Assembly: GCF_023008405.1 (NCBI RefSeq)
Contig: NZ_CP095376.1
Coordinates: 9,590,501-9,654,500 of the forward strand
Length of the DNA stretch: 64,000 bases
Source of the DNA: Amycolatopsis sp. FBCC-B4732
GTDB taxonomy: Bacteria > Actinomycetota > Actinomycetes > Mycobacteriales > Pseudonocardiaceae
Reading direction: 5' to 3'
Within the stretch, counting starts at the first letter, position 1. Every line of letters begins with the position of its first letter. Of the stretch, positions 27,097 to 35,742 are shown one piece after another. Position numbers and translations under genes: made by a program. A model generated the notes under the pieces. It was given only the letters and a program-made list of their open reading frames with translations, did no database searches and was not told the origin of the DNA.

Positions 27097-28317
27097 ATGA
27101 CCGCGACCCGGGAACTCCTGGCGGAGCCGCTGAAACTGCGCTGCGGCGCGGTGCTGCCGAACCGCCTGGTCAAGTCGGCGCTGAGCGAGCAGCTCGGCGA
27201 CCGCCGCAACGCGCCCACCCGCGAGCTGGCCGAGCTGTACCGCACCTGGGCCCGCGGTGGCGCCGGCGCGCTGATCACCGGGAACGTCATGGTCGACCCG
27301 GCCGCCTTGGGCGAGCCGCGCAACGTCGCCGCCGCCGGAGACCCGGACGGCTACCGGCCGTGGGCCCGCTCGGTCGAGGGCACGGACACGCAGCTGTGGG
27401 TGCAGTTGAACCACCCGGGCCGGCAGAGCCCGCGCTACCTCTCGCGCGAGCCGGTGGCGCCGTCCGCCGTGCCCTTCGGCAACCGCGGCATCCGTACCGC
27501 CTTCGCTGCTCCGCGCGCGTTGTCCGGCGAAGAGATCGAAGCGATCATCGAACGCTTCGCCGTCGCGGCGCGCACGTTCGCCGAAGCGGGCTTCGCAGGC
27601 GTTCAGATCCACGGCGCCCACGGCTACCTCGTGTCCCAGTTCCTGTCCCCGCTGACGAACCTGCGCACGGACGAGTGGGGCGGCGACGCGGTCCGCCGCC
27701 GCCGCTTCCTGCTGGAAGTCGTGCGGCGCGTGCGGGCAGCCGTCGGTGACGACGTCCCGGTGTCGGTGAAGCTCAACAGCGCGGACTTCCAGCGCGGCGG
27801 CTTCACCGAGGAGGAATCGCTCGAAGTCGTGCGTGAGCTCGGGGAAACCGGGCTGGACCTGCTCGAGGTATCGGGCGGCACGTACGAAAAGGCCGCGATG
27901 ATGGGCTCCGGCCGGGCCAGTTCGCAGGCGCGCGAAGCGTACTTCCTGGACTACGCGGCGAAAGCACGTTCGGTGTCCGACGTCGCCCTGATGGTCACCG
28001 GCGGGTTCGCGACGCCGGGCGGGATGAGCGAGGCGCTGCGCTCGGGCGCGCTGGACGTCATCGGGCTCGGCCGGCCGCTGATCGTCGACCCCGGGCTGCC
28101 CGCGCGGCTGCTCGACGGCGAGGACGCCCGCGCGGAGCGGCGGTGCCCCAAGACCGGCGTCCGGCTGGCCGACAGCCTCCTCGAGATCCAGTGGCACACC
28201 CGGCAGATGCACCGGATCGCGGCGGGCAAGCCGGTCGACCGGCGCGGCGCGCTGCCGACTCTGGTCCAGGCCGGGCTGACCGACGGGCTCAACGCGTTCC
28301 GTCGGGTGCGAGGCTGA
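27097..28317 (+). CDS. NADH:flavin oxidoreductase (old yellow enzyme family)
   Basis: A 406-residue FMN-dependent TIM-barrel reductase: KLRCGAVLPNRLVKSALSE at the start, AGFAGVQIHGAHGYLVSQFL with the conserved His pair near residue 170, and DVIGLGRPLIVDP near the phosphate-binding end. It lacks the C-terminal FeS/FAD extension of dienoyl-CoA reductases, so a simple ene-reductase activity is expected. ATG at 27097 has GAGGAG eight bases upstream; earlier in-frame codons read through the palindromes. It overlaps the convergent Pr6Pr gene by 29 bases. Confidence 0.92.
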   Translation: MTATRELLAEPLKLRCGAVLPNRLVKSALSEQLGDRRNAPTRELAELYRTWARGGAGALITGNVMVDPAALGEPRNVAAAGDPDGYRPWARSVEGTDTQLWVQLNHPGRQSPRYLSREPVAPSAVPFGNRGIRTAFAAPRALSGEEIEAIIERFAVAARTFAEAGFAGVQIHGAHGYLVSQFLSPLTNLRTDEWGGDAVRRRRFLLEVVRRVRAAVGDDVPVSVKLNSADFQRGGFTEEESLEVVRELGETGLDLLEVSGGTYEKAAMMGSGRASSQAREAYFLDYAAKARSVSDVALMVTGGFATPGGMSEALRSGALDVIGLGRPLIVDPGLPARLLDGEDARAERRCPKTGVRLADSLLEIQWHTRQMHRIAAGKPVDRRGALPTLVQAGLTDGLNAFRRVRG

Positions 28318-28906
28318 GCCGGCGGTCGTAGTAGCGCGCGCCAGCGGCGAGCGCGGTGAAGAACAGGCCGATGAAGACGCAGTTGAGCGCCACCTGGCCG
28401 TAGCCGAGTGCGCCGGCGTCGACGAACGGGTACGGGTAGAAGCCGGTGATCGCGCCGCGCGGCAGGGTGAACGCGAGCCAGGCCAGCGGGTAGAGCAGCG
28501 ACCACCAGACCGCGCGCCAGGTCAGGACGCCGCGCGGGGCCGCGAGGAGCCAGCCGAGCACGAACAGGATCGGCGTCACCTTGTGCAGCATGGTGTCGGC
28601 GAAGAAGGCCAGGCCGTCCAGCTCGTACAGCCCGGCGAGGGCGACCTGGTAGACGATGCCGGTCACGATGATGCCGACCAGGGCGTCGAGCCACAGCACG
28701 GTGAACAGGCGCCCGCGGGCCCGGCCCAGCGCGACCAGCGCCGAGGTGAGCGCGACCAGCAGGTTCGAGTCGATGGTGAAGAAGCAGAGCAGGTTCGCGA
28801 CCCGGCCGTCCCCGGACGCGGTGGACACCACCTGGCTGACGAGCCCGGTCAGCGCGACCACGGCGGTGACCGCGAACCAGGCGCGGGTGAGCTTCTCGCT
28901 GCGCAT
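28289..28906 (-). CDS. Pr6Pr family integral membrane protein
   Basis: A 205-residue protein with six predicted transmembrane helices (WFAVTAVVALTGLVSQVV, FTIDSNLLVALTSALVAL, ILFVLGWLLAAPRG, WSLLYPLAWLAFTLPRG and others). The FFTIDSNLL and HKVTPILFV motifs fit the Pr6Pr family of actinobacterial membrane proteins, whose function is unknown. Its 3' end overlaps the reductase gene on the other strand. Confidence 0.85.
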   Translation of the reverse strand: MRSEKLTRAWFAVTAVVALTGLVSQVVSTASGDGRVANLLCFFTIDSNLLVALTSALVALGRARGRLFTVLWLDALVGIIVTGIVYQVALAGLYELDGLAFFADTMLHKVTPILFVLGWLLAAPRGVLTWRAVWWSLLYPLAWLAFTLPRGAITGFYPYPFVDAGALGYGQVALNCVFIGLFFTALAAGARYYDRRLSLAPDGTR

Positions 28907-28933
28907 TTCGGGAGCTTAGCTCCACAGTGGACT

Positions 28934-28959
28934 CCTCGATCGGGATGACTCGATCGAGG
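28934..28959. repeat. short inverted repeat
   Basis: Arms CCTCGATCG and CGATCGAGG around an eight-base spacer, 28 bases before the start of the Pr6Pr gene. It may be an operator for that gene or a second terminator for the protease transcript. Confidence 0.45.
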
Positions 28960-28977
28960 CGCGTCGGGTTGCCGGGG

Positions 28978-29013
28978 TGATCGTGCCGCTCTGTTCGCCG
29001 AGCGGCACGATCA
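28978..29013 (-). terminator. terminator hairpin after sedolisin gene
   Basis: Perfect 13-base arms (TGATCGTGCCGCT and its complement) around a 10-base loop, five bases beyond the stop of the protease gene. Confidence 0.75.
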
Positions 29014-29018
29014 CGAGG

Positions 29019-30311
29019 TCAGCGGAGTGCTTTCACCAGGGCCGGCACGAAGACCGACGCGTCGACGGTGCCCCAGCCGCTGGCGATGTCGAAGCCCTTC
29101 GCCGCGGTGAAGCCGACGACGCCGTCCTGGCTGTTGTCGCCTTCGGTGACGTCGACGATGCCCGCCTTCGCACCCGCCGGGCCCAGCTTCGTGTACAGCG
29201 CCGGGTTGATCTGGCCGAGCTTGCCGTGCTTGGCCTGCACCGCGAGCGCGAGGACGCCGGCGAACAGCGGCGCGGACTGCGACGTCCCGTAGACGCCTTC
29301 CATGCTGATGTCCGGGAACGAGCGCATCTTGCTGCCGGTGATCTTCTTGACGCCGTCCTGCCAGTTCGGCCGCGCGTAGGCCTTCGACAGCCCGGCGCCT
29401 TCGGAGAAGCCGTTGTCGGCGACGTTCACCACGTCGTCGGCCTTGGTGCGGGTGCCGTTCGCGTCGAGGTGCAGCTGCGTGCCGCCGAGCGTCGTGACGC
29501 GCGGGTCGGACGCCGGCCAGCTCGCGACGCGGTACGGGTAGTTGCCCGGGCCGTAGAGGTAGCCGCCGGTCGGGCCGTCGTCGCCGGAGGAGGCGACCAT
29601 CGTGATGCCCGCCTTGCTCGCGCGGTCCAGCGCCGGGTCGAGCGTCTTGATCGAGTCGAACGACGGGAAGTTCTCTTCGGTCGTCCCGAAGCTCATCGAG
29701 ATCACGTCGACGAGCTTGTGCTCGGTCATGTAGTCGACCGCGTGCATCATCTCGGGCAGGCCGGTGAAGCCCTGCGTCTCGGCGACCGGCGTCGCCGCGA
29801 CGACGATCTTCGCGTTCGGCGCCATGGCGTGCATCATCGTGACGTCGAGGTCGGTCTCGCCGCCCCAGCCCTGGCAGGTGGCGGTGTCGACACCCGGGTC
29901 GGTGCACGCGGGCACGGCGCCGGACGGCTCGATCACCTCGACGTTCGCCGGCGGCAGGCCGTGGTTCTTCGAGTAGGTGTCGAGCACCTCCTTCACCTTG
30001 TCGTCCCCGAAGGACACCAGTGTCGCCACGGTGCTGCCCGCGCCGGTGATGCCGGCGTTCCACAGCTTCGTCGCGTTGTACGCGGTGCTCTCCTTCGGCA
30101 GCGCCGCCATCGCCGCCTCGAGCTTCGCGACGCGCTTCTGCACGGTGTCGGCGCCGACGAACGACCGCGCGGCCGCCGAGAAGTGGTGCTTCGACGGCTG
30201 GTGCCCGGCGTCCGGCGTGCTCGGCACGGGCGTGGCGAGAGCCGGTGCCGCGAACGCGGTCACGAGCAGGGTCGTGCTCGCGAGCAAGCCGGACACAGCG
30301 CGCAATCTCAT
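29019..30311 (-). CDS. secreted sedolisin-type serine-carboxyl peptidase (S53)
   Basis: A 430-residue exported protease with a signal peptide (LLASTTLLVTAFAAPALA). The S53 catalytic set is visible: Glu and Asp four apart in GWGGETDLDVTM near residue 155, the oxyanion Asp in ASSGDDGPTGG near 245, and the Ser in YGTSQSAPLFAGVLAL near 345. A C-terminal Ca-binding site is suggested by IVDVTEGDN and GWGTVD. The large activation prodomain usual in sedolisins is reduced to about 60 to 70 residues. AT-rich, hairpin-containing leader DNA (30323-30349) precedes the start. Confidence 0.9.
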   Translation of the reverse strand: MRLRAVSGLLASTTLLVTAFAAPALATPVPSTPDAGHQPSKHHFSAAARSFVGADTVQKRVAKLEAAMAALPKESTAYNATKLWNAGITGAGSTVATLVSFGDDKVKEVLDTYSKNHGLPPANVEVIEPSGAVPACTDPGVDTATCQGWGGETDLDVTMMHAMAPNAKIVVAATPVAETQGFTGLPEMMHAVDYMTEHKLVDVISMSFGTTEENFPSFDSIKTLDPALDRASKAGITMVASSGDDGPTGGYLYGPGNYPYRVASWPASDPRVTTLGGTQLHLDANGTRTKADDVVNVADNGFSEGAGLSKAYARPNWQDGVKKITGSKMRSFPDISMEGVYGTSQSAPLFAGVLALAVQAKHGKLGQINPALYTKLGPAGAKAGIVDVTEGDNSQDGVVGFTAAKGFDIASGWGTVDASVFVPALVKALR

Positions 30312-30322
30312 GCTTTTCTCCC

Positions 30323-30349
30323 GTGGCTGAAGGAAACTCCGTCAGCCAC
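30323..30349 (-). promoter_or_regulatory. hairpin in sedolisin leader
   Basis: Arms GTGGCTGA and TCAGCCAC with an 11-base loop lie directly before the ribosome site of the protease gene. It might be an operator or regulate translation; it might also end the ligase transcript coming from upstream. Confidence 0.45.
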
Positions 30350-30448
30350 TCTGGCCAGAACCGGGAGGGGGCAACATCGACTTTCGTCTTTCCTTTTACG
30401 AGGAAAGCACCCCGAAGACGCGCGATGTCGTGATCGAGACTTTCGTAG

Positions 30449-31981
30449 TCAGCTCCCTTCCGACCGGTCGCCGTGCAGGAGGCCGCGGACCGTGTCGATC
30501 GTGTCCGCGTCGGCCGGGTCCTTGTCCGGGCGGTAGCGGACCACCCGGGCGAACCGCAGCGCGAGGCCGCCCGGGTAGCGCGTCGACACCTGGGCGCTGT
30601 CCAGCTCGATCTCCACCACCACCTCGGGCCGCACGTACACCGTCCAGTCGTCGCGGTGGGTCTCGATCTCCTGGAACCTCGTCGTCTGCCACGCGAGGAT
30701 CTCGTCGGTCATGCCCTTGAACGTCTTGCCCACCATGATCGGCGGGCCGCCGTCCGGGTCGCGGGCGCCCAGGTGGAGGTTGGACAGCTTGCCCGTGCGC
30801 CGGCCGTGCCCCCACTCCGCCGCGAGCACCACCAGGTCGATCGTGTGCACCGGCTTGACCTTCAGCCACGCCCGCCCGCGCCGCCCGGCCGCGTACGGCG
30901 ACGCCAGGTCCTTGACCATCACCCCTTCGTGCCCGGCCGCCATCGCCGCCTCCAGCACGGCATCCGCCCCCGCCACGCCCACCTCGCCGGGGATCACGTG
31001 CGCCCCGGCGACCTTGCGCAGCGCCGCGTTGCGCTCGGACAGCGGCGCGTCCAGCAGGTCGACGCCGTCGAGGTGCAGGCAGTCGAAGAAGTACGGCCGC
31101 AGCAGCAGCGCCTTGACCTGTTCCTCGCGCGTGCTGCCGAACCGGCTCATCGTGTCCTGGAACGGCCGCGGCCGCCCCGCGTCGGTCAGGGCGAGCGTTT
31201 CGCCGTCCAGGACCACCGATTCGCACGGCAGCGCCCGCACGAGCTCGACCAGCTCCTGCACGCTGGAGGTGATCTCGCGCAGCGTCCTCGTCCAGACGTG
31301 CACCTCGTCGCCGTGGCGGTGCACCTGGATCCGCGCACCGTCCATCTTGTACTCGACGATCGCCTCGGCGTGCTCGGCGACGGCCTCCTCCAGCGACTCC
31401 GCGGGTGAGGCCAGCATCGGCTTGACCGGCGTGCCCAGCGTCAGCCGGAACTCCGCCAGCGCGGCCTGCCCGCCGGTCATCGCCGCGACCCCGGTGGTGC
31501 CCAGCTTCCCGGACAGCATGAAGGCCCGCCGCACGTCCTCGGCCGGCACCTCGGCCGCGGCCGCGACGGCGTCGACCATCACGCCTTCCAGCGCGCCCTG
31601 CCGCAGCTCGCCGGTGACCAGCCGGAACAGGAACTGCTGCTCCTCCTCGGTGAGCCGGACGAACAGCGCCCGCAGCACGTCCTGCCGCCGCGTCGACGAG
31701 CCCGTGCCCGCCGCGACGCCCGCGGCCTCCGTCAAGGCCGCGTCCACCTCCAGCACCGTGATCGCGGGCTCCGACGCGGGCGACGCGCCGAGCCCGGCCA
31801 GGGTGCGCCAGCCCGCACCCAGCCGGTCCTGCGCCGTCTGCCCGGTCAGGTACGCGATCACCGTGGCCAGCTCGGGGAACTCGGCGGCACGCAGCAGCGC
31901 GGCCAGGACGGCGATCTTCGCCTTCCTGGACCTCGTCGCCGCCAGCTCGGCGGACGCCCGGACTATCTCGCTCAGCAACAC
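30449..31981 (-). CDS. ATP-dependent DNA ligase (LigB-like)
   Basis: A 510-residue protein with the three-domain plan of archaeal/LigB-type ligases: N-terminal DNA-binding domain (1 to 190), adenylation domain with the lysine motif EYKMDGARIQVHR near residue 210, ESVVLDGETLAL, RPYFFDCLHLDG, HEGVMVKD and AWLKVKP, then an OB-fold (PPIMVGKTFKGMTDE). It joins nicks with ATP and is an accessory to the NAD-dependent LigA. GTG start at 31981. Rv3062 is the comparable mycobacterial enzyme. Confidence 0.94.
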   Translation of the reverse strand: MLLSEIVRASAELAATRSRKAKIAVLAALLRAAEFPELATVIAYLTGQTAQDRLGAGWRTLAGLGASPASEPAITVLEVDAALTEAAGVAAGTGSSTRRQDVLRALFVRLTEEEQQFLFRLVTGELRQGALEGVMVDAVAAAAEVPAEDVRRAFMLSGKLGTTGVAAMTGGQAALAEFRLTLGTPVKPMLASPAESLEEAVAEHAEAIVEYKMDGARIQVHRHGDEVHVWTRTLREITSSVQELVELVRALPCESVVLDGETLALTDAGRPRPFQDTMSRFGSTREEQVKALLLRPYFFDCLHLDGVDLLDAPLSERNAALRKVAGAHVIPGEVGVAGADAVLEAAMAAGHEGVMVKDLASPYAAGRRGRAWLKVKPVHTIDLVVLAAEWGHGRRTGKLSNLHLGARDPDGGPPIMVGKTFKGMTDEILAWQTTRFQEIETHRDDWTVYVRPEVVVEIELDSAQVSTRYPGGLALRFARVVRYRPDKDPADADTIDTVRGLLHGDRSEGS

Positions 31982-32021
31982 CCGGACATCATGACCCGCA
32001 CCACCGACAATTTCAGTCCGG

Positions 32022-33716
32022 TCAGATGTCTCCCCTGGTGCAGAGGGGGTCGAGCAGGCCGTCCCTGGTCACGCAGGGGGTGTACCCGGCGTCCTGCAGC
32101 TCGGCGCGGGCGGTCGCGCTCGCCAGGTAGTCGAGGAACCGCTTCAGCACGCTCTCGCCGTCCGGTACGCCCTTCGTGTAGAGGTACTCGACGGTCCAGA
32201 AGCGGTAGCCGGCACCGATCGTCGTGGTGTCCGGGTAGTGGCCGTCGAGCTGCACGATCGTCACCTGCTGGTCGCGGGCGGCCGCGGTTTTGGCCGCCGG
32301 GACGTCGGCGTAGCCGATCGCGCCCGGCACGTTCGCGACCTCGGTCAGCACCTCGGCCGTCGTACCGCGCTCGCAGCGGGTGGTCGCCGCGGCCGGGTCG
32401 CGCTCCGGCTTGCGGCACGAGTCCGACGTCAGCCGGTCCTCGGCCCCGCCGAGCACCTTCTGCTCGAACGTCTTGCGTGTGCCGGACTCCTGTCCGCGCC
32501 CGACGATCCCGATCGGCACCGACGGCCCCGGCCGCAGCTGGTCCCAGTTCCGCACGCGGCCGCTGAAGACGTCCTCGACCTGCTGGGTCGTCAGCTTGTC
32601 GACGCCGGCGGCGCGGTTGACGACCAGGCTGTAGACGACCACCGCGACGGCCTTCGCCTCGAGGTCGGGTCCGGCTTCCCCGGACCGGCCGTCCGACAGC
32701 ACCGCCAGCCCGTTCTTGCCCGCCGTGTCGACCGGGGCGAGCGCGCGGACCCCGGTGACGCTGCCGGTCGCGCGGGTCGTGATCGCGGCGCCGTCGCACT
32801 GGCCGTGGTACTCGGCGGCGATGCGGTCGATGATCGGGACGAACGCGCTCGACCCCTCGACCGACAGCTTCCCGGTGGCGCACTGCGCGGAGACGGCCGG
32901 TCGCGACCAGGACACGAGCAGCGTGGCCAGCAGGGCACCGGTGAGCAGCACCCCGACCGCGGTCGTGATGACCGGCCAGCCGAACCGGCGCTGCTTGCGG
33001 TCGTCCTTGATCCGGCCGGCGGCGAGCCGCGCGTGGTGCTCGATCTCCTTGCTGATCTCGCCGTCGTGCCCGGCCGATTCGCGCAGGACGACGACGAGCT
33101 TGAACTTCTCCTTGCGCTTCAGGGAAAGCCGCGCCAGCCGCACGCCGTGCCACTCGGGCGCCTCGGGCGGGGGCTCGGCGGCGGTCAGCCCGGCGAACCG
33201 CTTCGGCAGCCAGGCGCGCACGCGGGACAGCTGGACGGCTTCGACCGGCCGTTGCGGGCTCTCGCGCGTGAAGAACTCGAGGCCGTCGCGGACGTGCTGG
33301 CGCAGGCCGTCGTCGGTGGCGTCGGACACCCGCGCGTCCCAGACGATCCGGCTGCCGAAGGTGAACGACAGCGGGATTTCGAAGTCGCCGGGCGCGATGT
33401 CGAACCCGCCGGTGTTGTGGATCCGGATGACGACGATGCTCATCCGCTCGAGCAGCCGCCCGACCTGTTCGAGCTGCGGGGCCGCCTGCGCCGAGCCGTT
33501 CTCGCCGTCGTGCAGGTCGATCGGGGACAGCCCGATCTTGGAGTTGTAGAGCACGCGGAACGTCAGCCGGCGCCGCCGGATGAAGTAGCGGTCGATGAAC
33601 GGCGCGGCGATCGCGACCAGCGCGGCGATGCCGAGGACGAGGCTGCCGGAGTCGGAGCTCAGTATCTCGGCGAGGGACTGCATGGTCGCGCCGACACCCA
33701 CCGTGCTGCTCCCCAC
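32022..33716 (-). CDS. membrane-tethered PstS-like substrate-binding protein
   Basis: A 564-residue protein with a hydrophobic helix near residues 28 to 45, a cytoplasmic region of about 200 residues with beta-rich composition, a second helix near 255 to 275 (WPVITTAVGVLLTGALLAT), and an extracytoplasmic periplasmic-binding domain of the phosphate-binding type (GKLSVEGSSAFVPIIDRIAAE, RGQESGTRKTFEQKVLG, DVFSGRVRNWDQL). Six Cys residues could form disulfides. No permease or ATPase is adjacent, so it may sense rather than transport an anion. GTG at 33716 or 33701 are both supported by G-rich sites. Confidence 0.82.
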   Translation of the reverse strand: MGSSTVGVGATMQSLAEILSSDSGSLVLGIAALVAIAAPFIDRYFIRRRRLTFRVLYNSKIGLSPIDLHDGENGSAQAAPQLEQVGRLLERMSIVVIRIHNTGGFDIAPGDFEIPLSFTFGSRIVWDARVSDATDDGLRQHVRDGLEFFTRESPQRPVEAVQLSRVRAWLPKRFAGLTAAEPPPEAPEWHGVRLARLSLKRKEKFKLVVVLRESAGHDGEISKEIEHHARLAAGRIKDDRKQRRFGWPVITTAVGVLLTGALLATLLVSWSRPAVSAQCATGKLSVEGSSAFVPIIDRIAAEYHGQCDGAAITTRATGSVTGVRALAPVDTAGKNGLAVLSDGRSGEAGPDLEAKAVAVVVYSLVVNRAAGVDKLTTQQVEDVFSGRVRNWDQLRPGPSVPIGIVGRGQESGTRKTFEQKVLGGAEDRLTSDSCRKPERDPAAATTRCERGTTAEVLTEVANVPGAIGYADVPAAKTAAARDQQVTIVQLDGHYPDTTTIGAGYRFWTVEYLYTKGVPDGESVLKRFLDYLASATARAELQDAGYTPCVTRDGLLDPLCTRGDI

Positions 33717-33751
33717 CCCCGGCTCCCCAGGACAAGGAGCCTAGGCAGGGC

Positions 33752-34615
33752 TCACCCGGCGTGGGGCTGCGACGACCGAGTGTTCACCGGCCGTTCATCG
33801 GCGGCGATCCAGCTGGCCAGCAGGCCGAGCGCGCGTTCGGTCTCCGACCCCGGTTCGGCGTGGTAGACGACCAGGCCCTGGTCGGGGTCCTGGGGCAGCC
33901 GCAGCGTCTCGTAGCGCAGCCGCAGCTCGCCGACGACGGGGTTCATCAGCACCTTCCACCCCTGCGCCTTCTCCTGCACGGCGTGCTCGGCCCACAGCTT
34001 CCGGAACTGCTCGCTGGCCAGCGAAAGCTCGCCGATCAGCTGGGCGAACCGCGGGTCGCCGGGGTGCCGGCCGCTCTCCGCGCGCAGGTTCGCGACGAGC
34101 TCGCGGCAGACGGCGTCGTACTCCGGGTGCAGCTGCTTCGCGCGTTCGTCGGTGAAGACGAGCTTCGGCATGTTGCGCTCGTCGAGGTCGGCGAAGGCGA
34201 ACGCGACCGCGCCGCCGAGGGCGTTCCAGGCGAGCACGTCCAGGTACCGCCCGAAGACGAACGCCGGCGTCCCGATGGCGTCGAGCAGCTGCTGCAGCTC
34301 GGGCCGGACCCGCTGCGGCGCGCGCTCGTCCCGGCGCTTCGGCGCGGCGAGGTTGCGCAGGTAGGCCTCCTCGCCGGGGTTGAGCCGCAGCGCGCGGGCC
34401 AGCGCGTCGAGGACGGCGTCCGAGACGTTCTTCGCGCGCCCCTGCTCCAGCCGCGTGTAGTAGTCGACGCTGATGCCGGACAGCTGCGCCAGCTCTTCGC
34501 GGCGCAGGCCCTTGACCCGCCGCTGCGTGATCCCGGGCGGCAGGCCCAGGTCGGCGGGGTCCAGTGCGGCGCGGCGCGCCTTCAGGAAGGCGCCGAGCTC
34601 GGCTGCGTCACTCAT
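33752..34615 (-). CDS. MmyB-type XRE regulator
   Basis: A 287-residue regulator: helix-turn-helix at about 5 to 75 (GFLKARR-like GAFLKARRAALDP, RREELAQLSGISVDYYTRLE) and the MmyB ligand-binding PAS-like domain from about 100 on (PAFVFGRYLDVLAWNALGGA, LVANLRAESGRHPGDPRF, LRLPQDPDQGLVVYHAEPGS). This family commonly sits beside and controls a short-chain or aldo/keto reductase gene, as here: the reductase is divergent, 100 bases away. ATG at 34615. Confidence 0.92.
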   Translation of the reverse strand: MSDAAELGAFLKARRAALDPADLGLPPGITQRRVKGLRREELAQLSGISVDYYTRLEQGRAKNVSDAVLDALARALRLNPGEEAYLRNLAAPKRRDERAPQRVRPELQQLLDAIGTPAFVFGRYLDVLAWNALGGAVAFAFADLDERNMPKLVFTDERAKQLHPEYDAVCRELVANLRAESGRHPGDPRFAQLIGELSLASEQFRKLWAEHAVQEKAQGWKVLMNPVVGELRLRYETLRLPQDPDQGLVVYHAEPGSETERALGLLASWIAADERPVNTRSSQPHAG

Positions 34616-34715
34616 GCCCTCCAGTATCCCCGGCTCACGGCCGCCCGCCTGGTACTGCCGGACCCAGGTTGCGCGTGACCTGGTCCGGCGTCCCCGCCGG
34701 CCGCAGGGTGGTGGC

Positions 34716-35741
34716 ATGGAACGACGAATTCTGGGCGGCACGGGGATTTCGGTCAGCGAGTACGCGTTCGGCGCGATGATGCTCGGGCAGTGGGGCAACC
34801 CGGACCACGAAGAGGGGGTCCGGATGCTGCACACGGCGCTCGACGCCGGGGTCAACTTCTGGGACACCGCGGACATGTACAGCCACGGCGAGAACGAGCG
34901 GATCGTGGGGAAGGCGCTGAAGGGCCGCCGCGACGACGTCGTGCTGGCCACCAAGGGCTTCTTCCGGATGGGCGATGACCCGAACCAGGGCGGGCTGTCC
35001 CGGCGCTGGCTCACCCGCGCGCTGGACGACAGCCTGCGGCGGCTCGACACCGACTACGTCGACCTCTACCAGGTGCACCGGCCGGATCCTGCGACCGACA
35101 TCGAGGAAACGCTTTCGGTGCTCACGGACTTCGTGCGGGCGGGGAAGGTACGCGCGATCGGGTCGTCGGACTTCCCGGCCGAGCAGATCGTGGAAGCCCA
35201 GTGGGTGGCGGAAAAGCGGGGCCTGGCGCGGTTCCGCGCCGAGCAGCCGCCGTACTCGATCTTCAACCGGGCGATCGAGGCCGCCGTGCTGCCGACCGCG
35301 CGGAAGTACGGCATGGGCGTGCTGACGTGGAGCCCGCTGGCGAGCGGCTGGCTGTCGGGCAAGTACCTGAAACCGTCCGATGTGGACCTTTCCGAAGGCC
35401 GCCGGACGTTGCAGATTCACAAGTTCGACCCGGCGCTGCCGGAGAACGCCGTCAAGTTCGAGGCGATCGCGCAGCTCAAGAAGATCGCCGACGACCTCGG
35501 CCGGCCGCTCACGCACCTGGCGACGGCGTTCGTCCGCGCCCACCCGGACGTGACGTCGGCGATCATCGGCCCGCGCACGCCCGCCCAGCTCGACGACCTG
35601 CTCGCAGGCGCGGACCTGGTGCTGGACGGCGACGTGCTGGACCGGATCGACGAGATCGTCCCGCCGGGCACGGACCTGAACCCGGCGGAGAAGGACTACA
35701 CCCCGCCGTCGCTGGCGGACAAGACCCTGCGCCGTCGGTGA
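34716..35741 (+). CDS. aldo/keto reductase
   Basis: A 341-residue NADPH-dependent TIM-barrel reductase. Catalytic residues are in NFWDTADMYSHGENE (Asp, Tyr near 50 to 55), VLATKGFFRMG (Lys) and DLYQVHRPDP (His); the cofactor end shows AIIGPRTPAQLDDLL. ATG at 34716 follows GCAGGGTGGTGGC. It is divergent from the MmyB-type regulator, its probable controller, and ends one base before the convergent fumC stop. Confidence 0.93.
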   Translation: MERRILGGTGISVSEYAFGAMMLGQWGNPDHEEGVRMLHTALDAGVNFWDTADMYSHGENERIVGKALKGRRDDVVLATKGFFRMGDDPNQGGLSRRWLTRALDDSLRRLDTDYVDLYQVHRPDPATDIEETLSVLTDFVRAGKVRAIGSSDFPAEQIVEAQWVAEKRGLARFRAEQPPYSIFNRAIEAAVLPTARKYGMGVLTWSPLASGWLSGKYLKPSDVDLSEGRRTLQIHKFDPALPENAVKFEAIAQLKKIADDLGRPLTHLATAFVRAHPDVTSAIIGPRTPAQLDDLLAGADLVLDGDVLDRIDEIVPPGTDLNPAEKDYTPPSLADKTLRRR

Positions 35742-35742
35742 G

